From positions 1,480,001 to 1,544,000 of the forward strand of contig NZ_CP014525.1 of the NCBI RefSeq assembly GCF_001611975.1: DNA of 64,000 bases. The letters are read 5' to 3'. The stretch is from Haematospirillum jordaniae (GTDB lineage Bacteria > Pseudomonadota > Alphaproteobacteria > Rhodospirillales > Rhodospirillaceae). The notes under the pieces are model-generated. The model was not told where the DNA came from. It searched no databases and was given only the letters and a program-made list of their open reading frames with translations. Position 1 is the stretch's first letter. Each line of letters starts with the position of its first letter. The position numbers and the translations under genes are program-made. This document shows, one piece after another, positions 42,550-51,137 of this stretch.

Positions 42550-43698
42550 TCAGGATATGGCTTCAAGGATGGTGGCAATGCCCTGGCCGCCGCCGATGCA
42601 CTGTGTCGCCAGGGCGTATTTGCCGCCTTCGCGTTTCAAGACGCTGGCAGCCTTTCCGACAATACGGGCACCGGTTGCCCCCAAGGGGTGCCCCAAGGCA
42701 ATGGCCCCGCCATCAAGGTTAATCGATTTCGGGCTTAGTCCCAAATCGCGGATACAGGCGAGGGACTGGCTGGCAAAAGCCTCGTTCAATTCTACAACGT
42801 CGATATCCTTGACGGCCAGTCCCGCACGGGACAAGGCTTTGCGGGTTGCCTCCACCGGGCCGATCCCCATGATTTCCGGTGCACACCCGGAGACGGCAAT
42901 GCTCTTCAGCCGGGCAACCGGGGTCAGGCCATGCTTCATGGCATAGTCCTCGGAACAGACCAGAACCGCTGCGGCCCCGTCGGTCAGGGGGGAGGAGGTG
43001 CCCGCTGTCACGGTTCCCTCTGCATTGAACGCCGGCTTCAGGCTGGACAGGGTTTCCAGCGAGGTATCCGCCCGGATGCAGCCATCGCTGTCAACCACGT
43101 CACCCTTTGGCCCCGTTATACTGACAATCTCATCCTTGAAAAGCCCAGCCTTGCGTGCCTTTTCCGCTTTTGCATGCGAGGTGACGGCAAACTCTTCCTG
43201 TTCCTTGCGTGTTATCTGATATTTCTTGGCAACATTTTCGGCGGTATCCCCCATGCTTGCAAAAACTTGGGGCATTTTGCGGTACAGCTCCGGGTGGGGC
43301 ATGGGATTGAAGCCCATGATCGGAACACGGGTCATGCTTTCGACCCCGGCACACAGAAAGGCTTCCCCAGCACCCAGCTGTATGGCACCGGCTGCCTGAT
43401 GGATGGCTTGCATGGATGAACCGCAGAAGCGGTTGACGGTCACAGCGCCGATCCCCTGTGGCAGTTCTGCAAGGAAGCCGATAATCCGTGCGATGTTGAA
43501 GCCTTGTTCACCTTCGGGGAAGGCATTGCCGACAATCAGATCTTCTAGGTCTTCCGGCTTGGCGCCGCTGCGCTTTACCAGAGCCTTGACAACCTGTGCT
43601 GCCAAATCTTCCGGGCGTACCTTGGTCAGTCCGCCTTTGCCGGCAAGGTGAAAGGGAGACCGGGCATATCCGGCGATGACAACATGTCTGATACCCAT
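42550..43698 (-). CDS. fadA: Acetyl-CoA C-acyltransferase (thiolase)
   Basis: The 382-residue thiolase starts MGIRHVVIAGYARSPFHLAG. The nucleophilic Cys is in NRFCGSSMQAIHQAAGAIQ near residue 86, the His in GGAIALGHPLGATGARI and the second Cys in ALATQCIGGGQGIA near the C-terminus. It cleaves 3-ketoacyl-CoA to acetyl-CoA and a shortened acyl-CoA. GGAGGAAAC precedes the ATG at 43698. Clustering with the HAD/ECH and acyl-CoA dehydrogenase genes supports a degradative rather than acetoacetyl-CoA-forming role; the symbol is by context. Confidence 0.92.
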   Translation of the reverse strand: MGIRHVVIAGYARSPFHLAGKGGLTKVRPEDLAAQVVKALVKRSGAKPEDLEDLIVGNAFPEGEQGFNIARIIGFLAELPQGIGAVTVNRFCGSSMQAIHQAAGAIQLGAGEAFLCAGVESMTRVPIMGFNPMPHPELYRKMPQVFASMGDTAENVAKKYQITRKEQEEFAVTSHAKAEKARKAGLFKDEIVSITGPKGDVVDSDGCIRADTSLETLSSLKPAFNAEGTVTAGTSSPLTDGAAAVLVCSEDYAMKHGLTPVARLKSIAVSGCAPEIMGIGPVEATRKALSRAGLAVKDIDVVELNEAFASQSLACIRDLGLSPKSINLDGGAIALGHPLGATGARIVGKAASVLKREGGKYALATQCIGGGQGIATILEAIS

Positions 43699-43817
43699 AT
43701 TTCTGTTTCCTCCACGGAGCATGTCTGCTTCTTGGGCTGATACCAGCCTGAAGCCAAGATGTAGGAATGCCTGTCTATGTGGTGTACAATTGAGGCCCTG
43801 CGAGAAGCTTGAAGCCG

Positions 43818-45554
43818 TTACAGGGGTGGTTGTTCCTGATCGGCTTTGGCCGCTTCTTCGGCAACCAGCTCTTTCTTGGACAGCTTGCCAACGGGGGTCT
43901 TGGGCAGTTCATCCCGGATTTCTATACTTTTTGGCATTTCTATCTTCGACACCTTGTCACTCAGAAAATCTTTCAATTGTTCCGGCGTAATGTTGCTTGC
44001 CTTGTCGCGCAGCCGTACGAAGCATTTCGGGGCTTGCCCACGATAGGGATCGTTAACGGCAATGCAAACGGCCTCGGCAACATCCGGATGCAGATACAGG
44101 GCTTCTTCGATGACACGTGGGTATATGTTATACCCGCCGGCCAGAATCACATCCTTGATCCGGTCCACCAGATAGACGTACCCATCTTGGTCGATGGTCC
44201 CGACATCACCGGTATGGAGGCGCCCATCCCGAATGGATCGGGCGGTTTCATCAGGGCGGTTGTAATACCCTTTCATGACCTGGGGCCCGATGACACATAC
44301 CTCGCCTTTTTCCCCTCGTGGCATTAGGGTGTCATTGCCATCCAAGGAGCGGATTTCGATCCGCGTGCCGGGCATGGGGATACCTATGGACCCCGGCTTG
44401 TTGATCCCGACCATCGGATTGCAGGTGGCGATAGGAGAGCTTTCGGACAGGCCATATCCTTCCACCGCAATGCAGCCGGTCAGTTTCTCGAACTGCAGCT
44501 TGACCTCGACCGGTAGCGGCGCCCCGCCGGATATGCAGGCCCGCAGGGACGACAGGTTATAGTGCGATAGATCCGGAGCATTCAGGATGGCGGTGAACAG
44601 GGTGGGCACGGCGACCATCAGGGTTGGCTTGCTCTGGTTGATAGTCTTCAAAAATCCCTTCAGCTCGAACCGGGGCAGCAGAACCAGTTCGGCCCCGATC
44701 GCGGTTCCCAGATTTTGCAGGGCCGTCATGGCCAGAACGTGAAAGAATGGAATCACGCACAGCATCTTTTCCTGCCCCATGCATACGCCCGGAAACCAGC
44801 GTATGGCCTGTTGGCAGTTTACCGACAGGTTGGCATGGGTCAGCATGGCTCCCTTCGGGATTCCGGTAGTGCCACCCGTATACTGCAGGACAGCGACGTC
44901 TTCCATCGGGTTGATGGGGATGCGCCGAAAATCCCCGGCATTGTTGGTAAGGTGATCAAACCAGATTGTCTTGTCGTCATGATCAACCGGCGCTACCTCT
45001 GCCCGCTTCAAGGCCGCAAACAGGAAACCTTTCAGGGGCGGCAAAATACGGCGCATAGGGCAAACAACAATGCGGTTGAGCGGGGTGTCCTTCTGCTCCA
45101 GCACATGGCGTACCTTAGGGTACAGCTGAATCAGGTCCAGCGTTACCATGATCTGTACGCCGGCATCGCGTACCTGATTGGCAATTTCACGTTCCACATA
45201 GAGCGGATTGAAATTCACCACCGTGCCGCCGGCTTTCAGGATGGCAAAGTATACGATGGTATAATAAGGGCAATTGGGCAGGAACAGGCCTACATTTGTG
45301 CCTTGGCCTACTCCTAGGTCCTGCAGACCGCGGGCCGTGCGGTCAACTAGGATTGCGGCATCCCGGTAGGTCCAGGTTCGTCCCATGAAATGAAGGTAGG
45401 GACGATCACCATAGTTTTGCACGGAACGGTCCAGCGCCGCATACAAGGGTTCCGGAGTAAACGGGCTGTCCCAGTCTACATCCGGCGTATGGTGGCGAAC
45501 ATCAGCCGCAGACAGGGAAGACAGGGCGGCTGTTGTCTGGACGTCAGGCGTCAT
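43818..45554 (-). CDS. fadD: Long-chain fatty acid--CoA ligase
   Basis: The 578-residue AMP-forming ligase has VLQYTGGTTGIPKGAMLTHAN (P-loop, given in part), the A5 motif VEGYGLSESSP, HTGDVGTIDQDGYVYLVDRIKD in pieces, and GYNIYPRVIEEALYLHPDV. The C-terminal catalytic Lys lies in LPKTPVGKLSKKEL, all intact. It activates long-chain fatty acids at the inner face of the membrane, coupling FadL uptake to beta-oxidation. The ATG at 45554 follows AAGGGATT at seven bases; the frame runs further upstream to 45662 without family similarity. This intact ligase contrasts with the decayed one at 20.3-21.3 kb. Confidence 0.93.
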   Translation of the reverse strand: MTPDVQTTAALSSLSAADVRHHTPDVDWDSPFTPEPLYAALDRSVQNYGDRPYLHFMGRTWTYRDAAILVDRTARGLQDLGVGQGTNVGLFLPNCPYYTIVYFAILKAGGTVVNFNPLYVEREIANQVRDAGVQIMVTLDLIQLYPKVRHVLEQKDTPLNRIVVCPMRRILPPLKGFLFAALKRAEVAPVDHDDKTIWFDHLTNNAGDFRRIPINPMEDVAVLQYTGGTTGIPKGAMLTHANLSVNCQQAIRWFPGVCMGQEKMLCVIPFFHVLAMTALQNLGTAIGAELVLLPRFELKGFLKTINQSKPTLMVAVPTLFTAILNAPDLSHYNLSSLRACISGGAPLPVEVKLQFEKLTGCIAVEGYGLSESSPIATCNPMVGINKPGSIGIPMPGTRIEIRSLDGNDTLMPRGEKGEVCVIGPQVMKGYYNRPDETARSIRDGRLHTGDVGTIDQDGYVYLVDRIKDVILAGGYNIYPRVIEEALYLHPDVAEAVCIAVNDPYRGQAPKCFVRLRDKASNITPEQLKDFLSDKVSKIEMPKSIEIRDELPKTPVGKLSKKELVAEEAAKADQEQPPL

Positions 45555-45687
45555 CGCAGAATCCCTTGGCATCGATGAGGAGCGGGGAAGAAGCGACCGG
45601 CGTGTGCGCACGGTGCGGTACAATGCCTGTCGCTGAAGAAAGAGGAAGCACCCCCGGCCCATACTGGGACAGGGGTGATCCTTCAGG

Positions 45688-46995
45688 TCAGAACCGGGCG
45701 GTCAGGCCAAGCGTGACAATATTAACCGATGTATCAAATTTGCCCCGCAATACGTCGGGAGCGGCGGGGTTCCCTTCGGTCTTGCTGATGGGTGCCTTGC
45801 CGGTCCAGATATGGGTGTAGGCGCCGGTCAGGTTGATGCTGTCGGTGATGGCATAACCTGCCCCTAGCGAGGCCCAGACCCGGTTGGAATCCGGAATGCG
45901 CGGAGTGCGGTATCCATCCGGTACCGGGGCTTCATCAAAGGCAACACCAAAGCTCAGATCCAGCTTGTCGGTGGCCTGATAGTTGGTGCCAAGGGCGAAG
46001 AACCACGTGTCTTCCCAGTTCTCCGGATTGACCGTGTCTGCACTGCCATTGGCTTTCTTGACGCGGGTTTCGTCAAACAGGGACCAGTTGGTCCATGCGG
46101 CTTCACCCATGACCGCCCATGCCGGGGTAATGTTATAGGTAATCCCAAGGCTGAGCATGTCGGGTGTGGTCAGCTTCACGCTTCCCTTGGTGTTGGAAAA
46201 ATTTGTATTTCCGCCAAGCGCCCCCATGTTGGAAAATCTTACATCACCTTCCAGTGTGTGCTCAATCCGTGACTTGTAGGCTATGCCAAGACGCGTGTTG
46301 GAGAAGGGCTGTATGGTTGCCCCCATCGTGTAACCAACAGCCCAGTCATCACCGCTGAGTTCCGTGTATCCTTCACCGGCTCCGCCAAAGGCAGTGTTGT
46401 TTATGGCGCGGCTCAATGTGGCATCGGCCTTCTGGATGTTGATGCCACCGCCAACAGACACCCAGTTGCTGATACGATAGGCAACCGTGGGCTGGACGTT
46501 GATTGTTTTCAGCTCGCTCTTCAGGGCATGGAAGCGCCCTTGCCACCCGCTCTTGTAGTCTGTTTTCAGGCCATAGGGTGCATTGATCCCCAAGCCGAAT
46601 TTCAGGTCATTGCTGTGGGAGTACAGTGCGTACAGCGACGGTACCAGTGCCAGCCCCCCGGCATCACCGCCGTCATTGCTTCCCAGTACAGCAGTGCCCG
46701 CCAGCGTCGAGCCATTGTTCTTGAACTTGGCGGACGGGATGACAAACGACATATTAGCCTGCGCAGCATGCCCCGACAGACGGGTCAGCCCGGCTGGATT
46801 GAAATAGATTGTGGACAGGTCCCGTGCGCTTGAAGTAGCGCCGGCAAATGAACTGCCTTGCCCGGCTGAACCCTGTTCCCGCAGTTGGAAGCCTGATGCC
46901 GTTGCATTCCCTGCTGCAAGAGACAGGGCCAGTGCCGGCGCAAGAGACAGGCAAGCACGTGACACACGATAATGTGATTTCAAGGTAACGGACAT
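45688..46995 (-). CDS. fadL: FadL/OmpP1 outer membrane fatty acid transporter
   Basis: The 435-residue protein has a Sec signal peptide (about residues 1-33, ending in a GNATA-S-type cleavage region). The FadL signature GFQLREQGSAGQGSSFAGA follows directly, then DLSTIYFNPAGLTRL with the conserved NPAG hatch motif. The rest alternates like an outer-membrane beta-barrel and ends in the aromatic residue Phe (GLTARF). It lets long-chain fatty acids cross the outer membrane. AGGGGGGAA lies just before the ATG. It is first in the fad gene run, 133 bases upstream of fadD. Confidence 0.93.
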   Translation of the reverse strand: MSVTLKSHYRVSRACLSLAPALALSLAAGNATASGFQLREQGSAGQGSSFAGATSSARDLSTIYFNPAGLTRLSGHAAQANMSFVIPSAKFKNNGSTLAGTAVLGSNDGGDAGGLALVPSLYALYSHSNDLKFGLGINAPYGLKTDYKSGWQGRFHALKSELKTINVQPTVAYRISNWVSVGGGINIQKADATLSRAINNTAFGGAGEGYTELSGDDWAVGYTMGATIQPFSNTRLGIAYKSRIEHTLEGDVRFSNMGALGGNTNFSNTKGSVKLTTPDMLSLGITYNITPAWAVMGEAAWTNWSLFDETRVKKANGSADTVNPENWEDTWFFALGTNYQATDKLDLSFGVAFDEAPVPDGYRTPRIPDSNRVWASLGAGYAITDSINLTGAYTHIWTGKAPISKTEGNPAAPDVLRGKFDTSVNIVTLGLTARF

Positions 46996-47192
46996 ATAAC
47001 TTCCCCCCTGGATGCTATACGATCTGTCCGGGCTCCCCCATGATGCATGGCCCCGTAACAGTTTCGCCTCTGGCTCACGGTATCTATGCAGGTAGTTCCG
47101 TCAAGTATTTTCGTAATATGCGTGTTTTCTTTGCATGCCGTGCAGGATCATGATGCTTGCGTTTGTACTGGACAAGATGATGTACACAATGG

Positions 47193-47669
47193 ATGTTCGC
47201 CGACATGATTGACCCTGAACTTCTCGACCTTTACTCGGCACGCATGAAAGTGCTGGCGGCCTCGATGACCGATGCTGTTGTCGTGAATGCTGCGCATGCG
47301 GTTGTGCAGCGCCGCAGCCCGCTGTGTGGCAGTCAGGTGACATTTTCTGTTGTGCTTGATTCGGCCGGGCAGCTTTCTGCCCTTGGCTACGATGTCCAAG
47401 CTTGTGCCTTGGCTGCGGCGGCATCGGCGATTGTCGTATCTGCAGCTCCTGGACTTTCTTTATCCGATCTCTCGACTGTTCGTGATCAGGTCAGGGCCAT
47501 GCTGAAGGGGCAGGATGTTGTCTTTCCCGGTGGGCGCTGGGCTGATCTTGATATCTTGCGTCCGGCAGAGGTTGTGCCGTCTCGCCATGGGTCGGTGATG
47601 TTGCCGTTCGATACTCTTGTCGATGCGTTTTCACAGGCCCTGGACGCACACTCTTCCGACAATCCATAA
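47193..47669 (+). CDS. IscU/NifU-N-like iron-sulfur scaffold protein with a missing cysteine
   Basis: The 158-residue protein resembles the NifU N-terminal/IscU fold: DLYSARMKVLA, RRSPLCGSQVTF (first Cys), GYDVQACALAAAASAIVVSA (second Cys) and RHGSVMLPFDTLVDAF in place of the usual R-x-x-C-x-x-LPW segment. The third cluster-binding Cys is thus absent (Ser or Met there). Related short proteins in alphaproteobacteria are annotated as iron-sulfur assembly scaffold proteins; whether this one builds a cluster is open. No isc or suf genes are adjacent. The ATG at 47193 or 47205 could be used. Confidence 0.7.
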   Translation: MFADMIDPELLDLYSARMKVLAASMTDAVVVNAAHAVVQRRSPLCGSQVTFSVVLDSAGQLSALGYDVQACALAAAASAIVVSAAPGLSLSDLSTVRDQVRAMLKGQDVVFPGGRWADLDILRPAEVVPSRHGSVMLPFDTLVDAFSQALDAHSSDNP

Positions 47670-47755
47670 TACTGCCTCTTGCAGGCAAGGTGTGCGTACC
47701 CTACACATAGGGTCCGGCCTTTGCTTTCAGACCCTTGCCAACGGAATCCCTACCG

Positions 47756-48229
47756 ATGAGTCGTCTTGTCCTTGTTCTCCGTCATCCTTGTCTGAAAGAC
47801 CTGTACCAGTTCTGGTTACGTTTGTGCGATGATGAGACACTTCCCATGGCTGACAACCTAGACCCGTCTGCCATGCGTCCTTGGCTTGATGATCTAGCTG
47901 TTGTTGATGTTGCTCGTAACGAAGATGGGCGGTTGTCCTACAGCTATTGTGGACGTGGTTTGCTGTCTGTCTTCGGGTCTGATCCGACCGGTCGTCCTGT
48001 TGATGACGAGGCAACATGTGAGGAGCCGGCTCAGGCACTTTGCGATGATTACGATCAGGTTGTACAGGAGCATATTCCCTTGGCCCGTGTCTGTGGCGGT
48101 ATGTCCGAAGACAGCAATCATGCTTGGGAGCGACTTGTTCTTCCGCTGTTCAGTGCAGAGGGACAGGTGGAGAAATTGCTGTTGTCTGTTTATCGTCTTT
48201 CCCCGCCCGCCGGAGCCGTGGTTTCCTGA
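47756..48229 (+). CDS. PAS_5-type single-domain PAS protein
   Basis: The 157-residue protein contains LYQFWLRLCDDETLPMADNL with the 'lp.r.dldP..mrp.L' pattern (DPSAMRPWLDDLAVVDV), then RLSYSYCGRGLLSVFGSDPTGR, typical of the PAS_5 (DUF1457) family frequent in Rhodospirillaceae. The C-terminal strands end in EKLLLSVYRL. Function is unknown; a ligand-sensing or protein-interaction role is inferred from the fold. The ATG at 47756 follows CGGAA. It lies 38 bases upstream of the ftsK-like gene. Confidence 0.7.
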   Translation: MSRLVLVLRHPCLKDLYQFWLRLCDDETLPMADNLDPSAMRPWLDDLAVVDVARNEDGRLSYSYCGRGLLSVFGSDPTGRPVDDEATCEEPAQALCDDYDQVVQEHIPLARVCGGMSEDSNHAWERLVLPLFSAEGQVEKLLLSVYRLSPPAGAVVS

Positions 48230-48267
48230 AGCCATTTTCCCCTGACCCATATTTCAGAGCTAGCTGC

Positions 48268-50313
48268 ATGACCATAGACCAGTTTCCTGCTGACCAGGCA
48301 ACAAGCCGGGAAGACATAGTTATTGTGCGGGACGCGATGACGGCCGCAGAGTTCAATCTTTGGTGTGCGCTTCAGTCCCGACCCTATCGCTTGGTACAGA
48401 ATGTATGGCCCGATGGTGCGCTGGAGTGGGATGTCGAGTACAGGCCAGGGCGATCCGAGGCTGCCATTGTCTATGGGACGGGTCAGGAAGAGGAAGCCTT
48501 GGCTGTGATTGCCGCCTTTGCCTTTCTGGCTGGCGTAGAGTGTCATAACCCTGTCGCTGATGTAGAGGATATCGCTTCTGTCGATAGTCTGGAGACAGCT
48601 GAGCCTGCTTTGCCGTCTGCGGATTGTGAGGCTGTCGACGCTGGTGTGTGTGACATAGCGGATCCGGAAACGGAAGGTGATGCAGAGGAATACAGCATCC
48701 CGGATGATCCTGTTTCTGTTGCGTGTGCGCATGAAGTTGACAGCGATGATGGTTATCATGCCCCTGCCTTTGACGTCCTGCAGTCTCCTCCCGTGCGCGA
48801 TGGGGAGGAAGCTGACGAAACTGTTCTGGCCGAACATGCGCGGACCTTGGAGACCGTTCTGAAGAATTTCAAGGTTCGCGGCGAGATCATGGAGGTCAAG
48901 GCCGGACCCGTGGTGACACTGTATGAGTTTGAGCCTGTGCCGGGGACCAAGTCCTCGACGGTGATTAATCTGTCTGATGACATCGCTCGTTCGATGAGTG
49001 CGGTAACAGCTCGTGTTGCGGTTGTTCCTGGGCGTTCAGCTATCGGGATTGAGCTGCCCAACGAGGAACGGGAGACCGTCTGGCTTCGCGAGATGCTTGA
49101 ATCCCCAGCTTTCGGGACACATGGTGGGCGGTTGCCGTTGGCCCTGGGCAAGGACATTGGTGGGGATCCGGTGGTCGTTGATCTGGCCCGGATGCCCCAT
49201 CTCCTGATTGCCGGGACGACGGGATCTGGTAAATCCGTTGGCATCAACACCATGATTCTGTCGCTGCTGTACCGTTTGTCGCCGGAACGGTGCCGCCTGA
49301 TCATGGTGGATCCCAAGATGCTGGAACTGTCTGTCTACGACGGTATACCGCATCTCTTGACTCCGGTTGTTACCGATCCAAGGAAAGCCGTTGTGGCCTT
49401 GAAGTGGGCAGTGCGGGAGATGGAGACGCGCTATCGCAACATGGCTGCCGTCGGGGTGCGGAATATCGAAGGTTACAACGAAAGGGTTCGTGATCTGGCC
49501 GCACGGGGGGAGCAGGTCACCCGCAAGGTTCAGGTTGGTTTTGATCGTGAGACCGGTGAACCGGAATTTGAGGATCAGATTGTTGATCTCTCACAATTGC
49601 CCTACATTGTGATTGTGGTTGACGAAATGGCAGACTTGATGCTGGTTGCTGGCAAGGAGATCGAGGCCACGATCCAGCGCCTTGCCCAGATGGCCCGTGC
49701 TGCAGGCATTCACCTGATCATGGCCACCCAGCGCCCCAGCGTCGATGTGATCACCGGCACCATCAAGGCCAATTTCCCGACTCGTATCTCGTTCCAAGTC
49801 ACCAGCAAAATTGATAGCCGTACCATCTTGGGCGAGCAGGGTGCTGAACAGCTCCTCGGCCAGGGTGATATGCTGTACATGGCAGCAGGCGGACGGATCA
49901 CCCGTGTGCATGGGCCTTTTGTATCAGATGCCGAGGTGGAGCGTGTCGTGCGCCACATCAAGGACTTCTGTGGTGAGCCTGATTACCTGCACGCCATTAC
50001 CGAGGAGGGAGATGATCCGGATGGAGATTCCTCTGACGGGGCAGGGTCTGTCTTCGACAATACGGCCTTGGGTGAGGGGGGCTATGACGATCCCTATGAC
50101 CAGGCGGTTGCGCTAGTAATGCGCGAGCAGAAAGTATCGGTCAGCTTTATCCAGCGCCACCTGCAAATCGGCTATAACCGTGCTGCCCGCATTGTCGAGA
50201 AAATGGAAACAGAAGGAATTGTCAGCGCTGCCAACCATGTCGGGAAGCGTGACATCCTTGTTTCGGCCAGCCGTTATCTGGCTGGCCGTGATGATGGCCC
50301 CGGCACGCTGTAG
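48268..50313 (+). CDS. ftsK: FtsK/SpoIIIE-type DNA translocase lacking the membrane domain
   Basis: The 681-residue protein has the motor region: VVTLYEFEPVPGTKSSTVIN (alpha domain), AGTTGSGKSVGINTM (Walker A at about residue 314), YIVIVVDEMADLM (Walker B) and LIMATQRPSVDVITG. It ends with the gamma winged-helix domain (VSVSFIQRHLQIGYNRAARIVEKM). Ordinary FtsK has four N-terminal membrane helices; here the first 200 residues are soluble, with a short structured stretch (residues 20-95) and an acidic linker. It may be an SftA-like cytosolic translocase in chromosome segregation, or a second paralogue. Start 48268 is chosen by length and the end of the PAS gene; no strong ribosome site is visible. 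A hairpin follows the stop. Confidence 0.85.
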   Translation: MTIDQFPADQATSREDIVIVRDAMTAAEFNLWCALQSRPYRLVQNVWPDGALEWDVEYRPGRSEAAIVYGTGQEEEALAVIAAFAFLAGVECHNPVADVEDIASVDSLETAEPALPSADCEAVDAGVCDIADPETEGDAEEYSIPDDPVSVACAHEVDSDDGYHAPAFDVLQSPPVRDGEEADETVLAEHARTLETVLKNFKVRGEIMEVKAGPVVTLYEFEPVPGTKSSTVINLSDDIARSMSAVTARVAVVPGRSAIGIELPNEERETVWLREMLESPAFGTHGGRLPLALGKDIGGDPVVVDLARMPHLLIAGTTGSGKSVGINTMILSLLYRLSPERCRLIMVDPKMLELSVYDGIPHLLTPVVTDPRKAVVALKWAVREMETRYRNMAAVGVRNIEGYNERVRDLAARGEQVTRKVQVGFDRETGEPEFEDQIVDLSQLPYIVIVVDEMADLMLVAGKEIEATIQRLAQMARAAGIHLIMATQRPSVDVITGTIKANFPTRISFQVTSKIDSRTILGEQGAEQLLGQGDMLYMAAGGRITRVHGPFVSDAEVERVVRHIKDFCGEPDYLHAITEEGDDPDGDSSDGAGSVFDNTALGEGGYDDPYDQAVALVMREQKVSVSFIQRHLQIGYNRAARIVEKMETEGIVSAANHVGKRDILVSASRYLAGRDDGPGTL

Positions 50314-50332
50314 CAGAGTGCTGGGGCCTTAT
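50296..50332 (+). terminator. Terminator overlapping the ftsK stop
   Basis: GGCCCCGGCAC (50296-50306) pairs with GTGCTGGGGCC (50318-50328) through 11 positions including one G-T wobble. The loop contains the ftsK stop codon and TTAT follows. The T-tract is short. Confidence 0.55.
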
Positions 50333-51117
50333 CCCTGTTGCAGGAATTCCAGCACGTGGCCAATGAATGTTCCCGGGGCTTCAGCATGTGGCCAGTGCCC
50401 GCACCCGTCCATACGGACTAGGGCATGATATGGGAACAGGGCCTGAATGCGTGCCTCGCCTCTTGAGGTCACATAGCCTGATTGTCCACCGACAAGAAAC
50501 AGGGCAGGGCTTCTGTACGGTGTTGTTTCAACGGTTGCGGGGAATGCGCGGATGGCGTCCATGCTGTCATCTAGGGTTCGCAGATTGATCTGCCACTTCA
50601 GGTGTCCCCTGCTTTCATCTGTGACCAGGTTTTGGGTCAGGAACTTGCGCAGGGATTCCTCCGGGATGGCGTGGGCCAGTTGGGCCTCGACCTCGGCGCG
50701 GCGCGTGACGCCAACAAGGTTTACTGCTTCCATGGCCTGAATATAGGTGCGATGTTCGGCGCTGCCGTAATCGACGGGTGCAATATCGACGACTAGAAGG
50801 CGCTCGATACGCTCTGGATGATGAAGGGCCATGGTCATGGCGATCTTCCCCCCCATGGAGTGGCCGAGCACAATGGCTTTGTGCAGCCCCTGCCTGTCCA
50901 TCCAGTCCATGACGGTGTTTGCCATGGATATGTAGTCAACCGGGCCATCGGTCCATGGGCTGTTTCCGTGATTGGGCAGATCAAGGCAGAAGACGTGGTA
51001 TCCGTGACCGGACAGGGTCCGGGCAATGGATCCCCAGTTGCGGCCGGATCCGAATAAGCCGTGCAGGACGATCAGCGGCGTTCCATCGTGACCATGGTCT
51101 GTGTGGGCAAGTAACAT
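50329..51117 (-). CDS. Alpha/beta hydrolase (YbfF-like esterase)
   Basis: The 262-residue hydrolase has PLIVLHGLFGSGRNW (oxyanion HG), FCLDLPNHGNSPW, the nucleophile elbow LGHSMGGKIAM (Ser at about residue 95) and the acid/His pair in ALFLVGGQSGYV and DGCGHWPHAEAP near the C-terminus. It fits the YbfF/acyl-CoA thioester esterase group; the substrate is not fixed. The ATG at 51117 follows CGGAG at about nine bases. It is 20 bases downstream of yaaA on the same strand, so probably co-transcribed. Confidence 0.85.
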   Translation of the reverse strand: MLLAHTDHGHDGTPLIVLHGLFGSGRNWGSIARTLSGHGYHVFCLDLPNHGNSPWTDGPVDYISMANTVMDWMDRQGLHKAIVLGHSMGGKIAMTMALHHPERIERLLVVDIAPVDYGSAEHRTYIQAMEAVNLVGVTRRAEVEAQLAHAIPEESLRKFLTQNLVTDESRGHLKWQINLRTLDDSMDAIRAFPATVETTPYRSPALFLVGGQSGYVTSRGEARIQALFPYHALVRMDGCGHWPHAEAPGTFIGHVLEFLQQG

Positions 51118-51137
51118 GACAAAAGCTCCGGGGTCTT

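Noticed and set aside
45554..45688. Hairpin with CACCCC/GGGGTG arms between fadL and fadD as a terminator
   Set aside because: The stem is only six base pairs with a long loop and a weak T-tract; read-through into fadD seems as likely.
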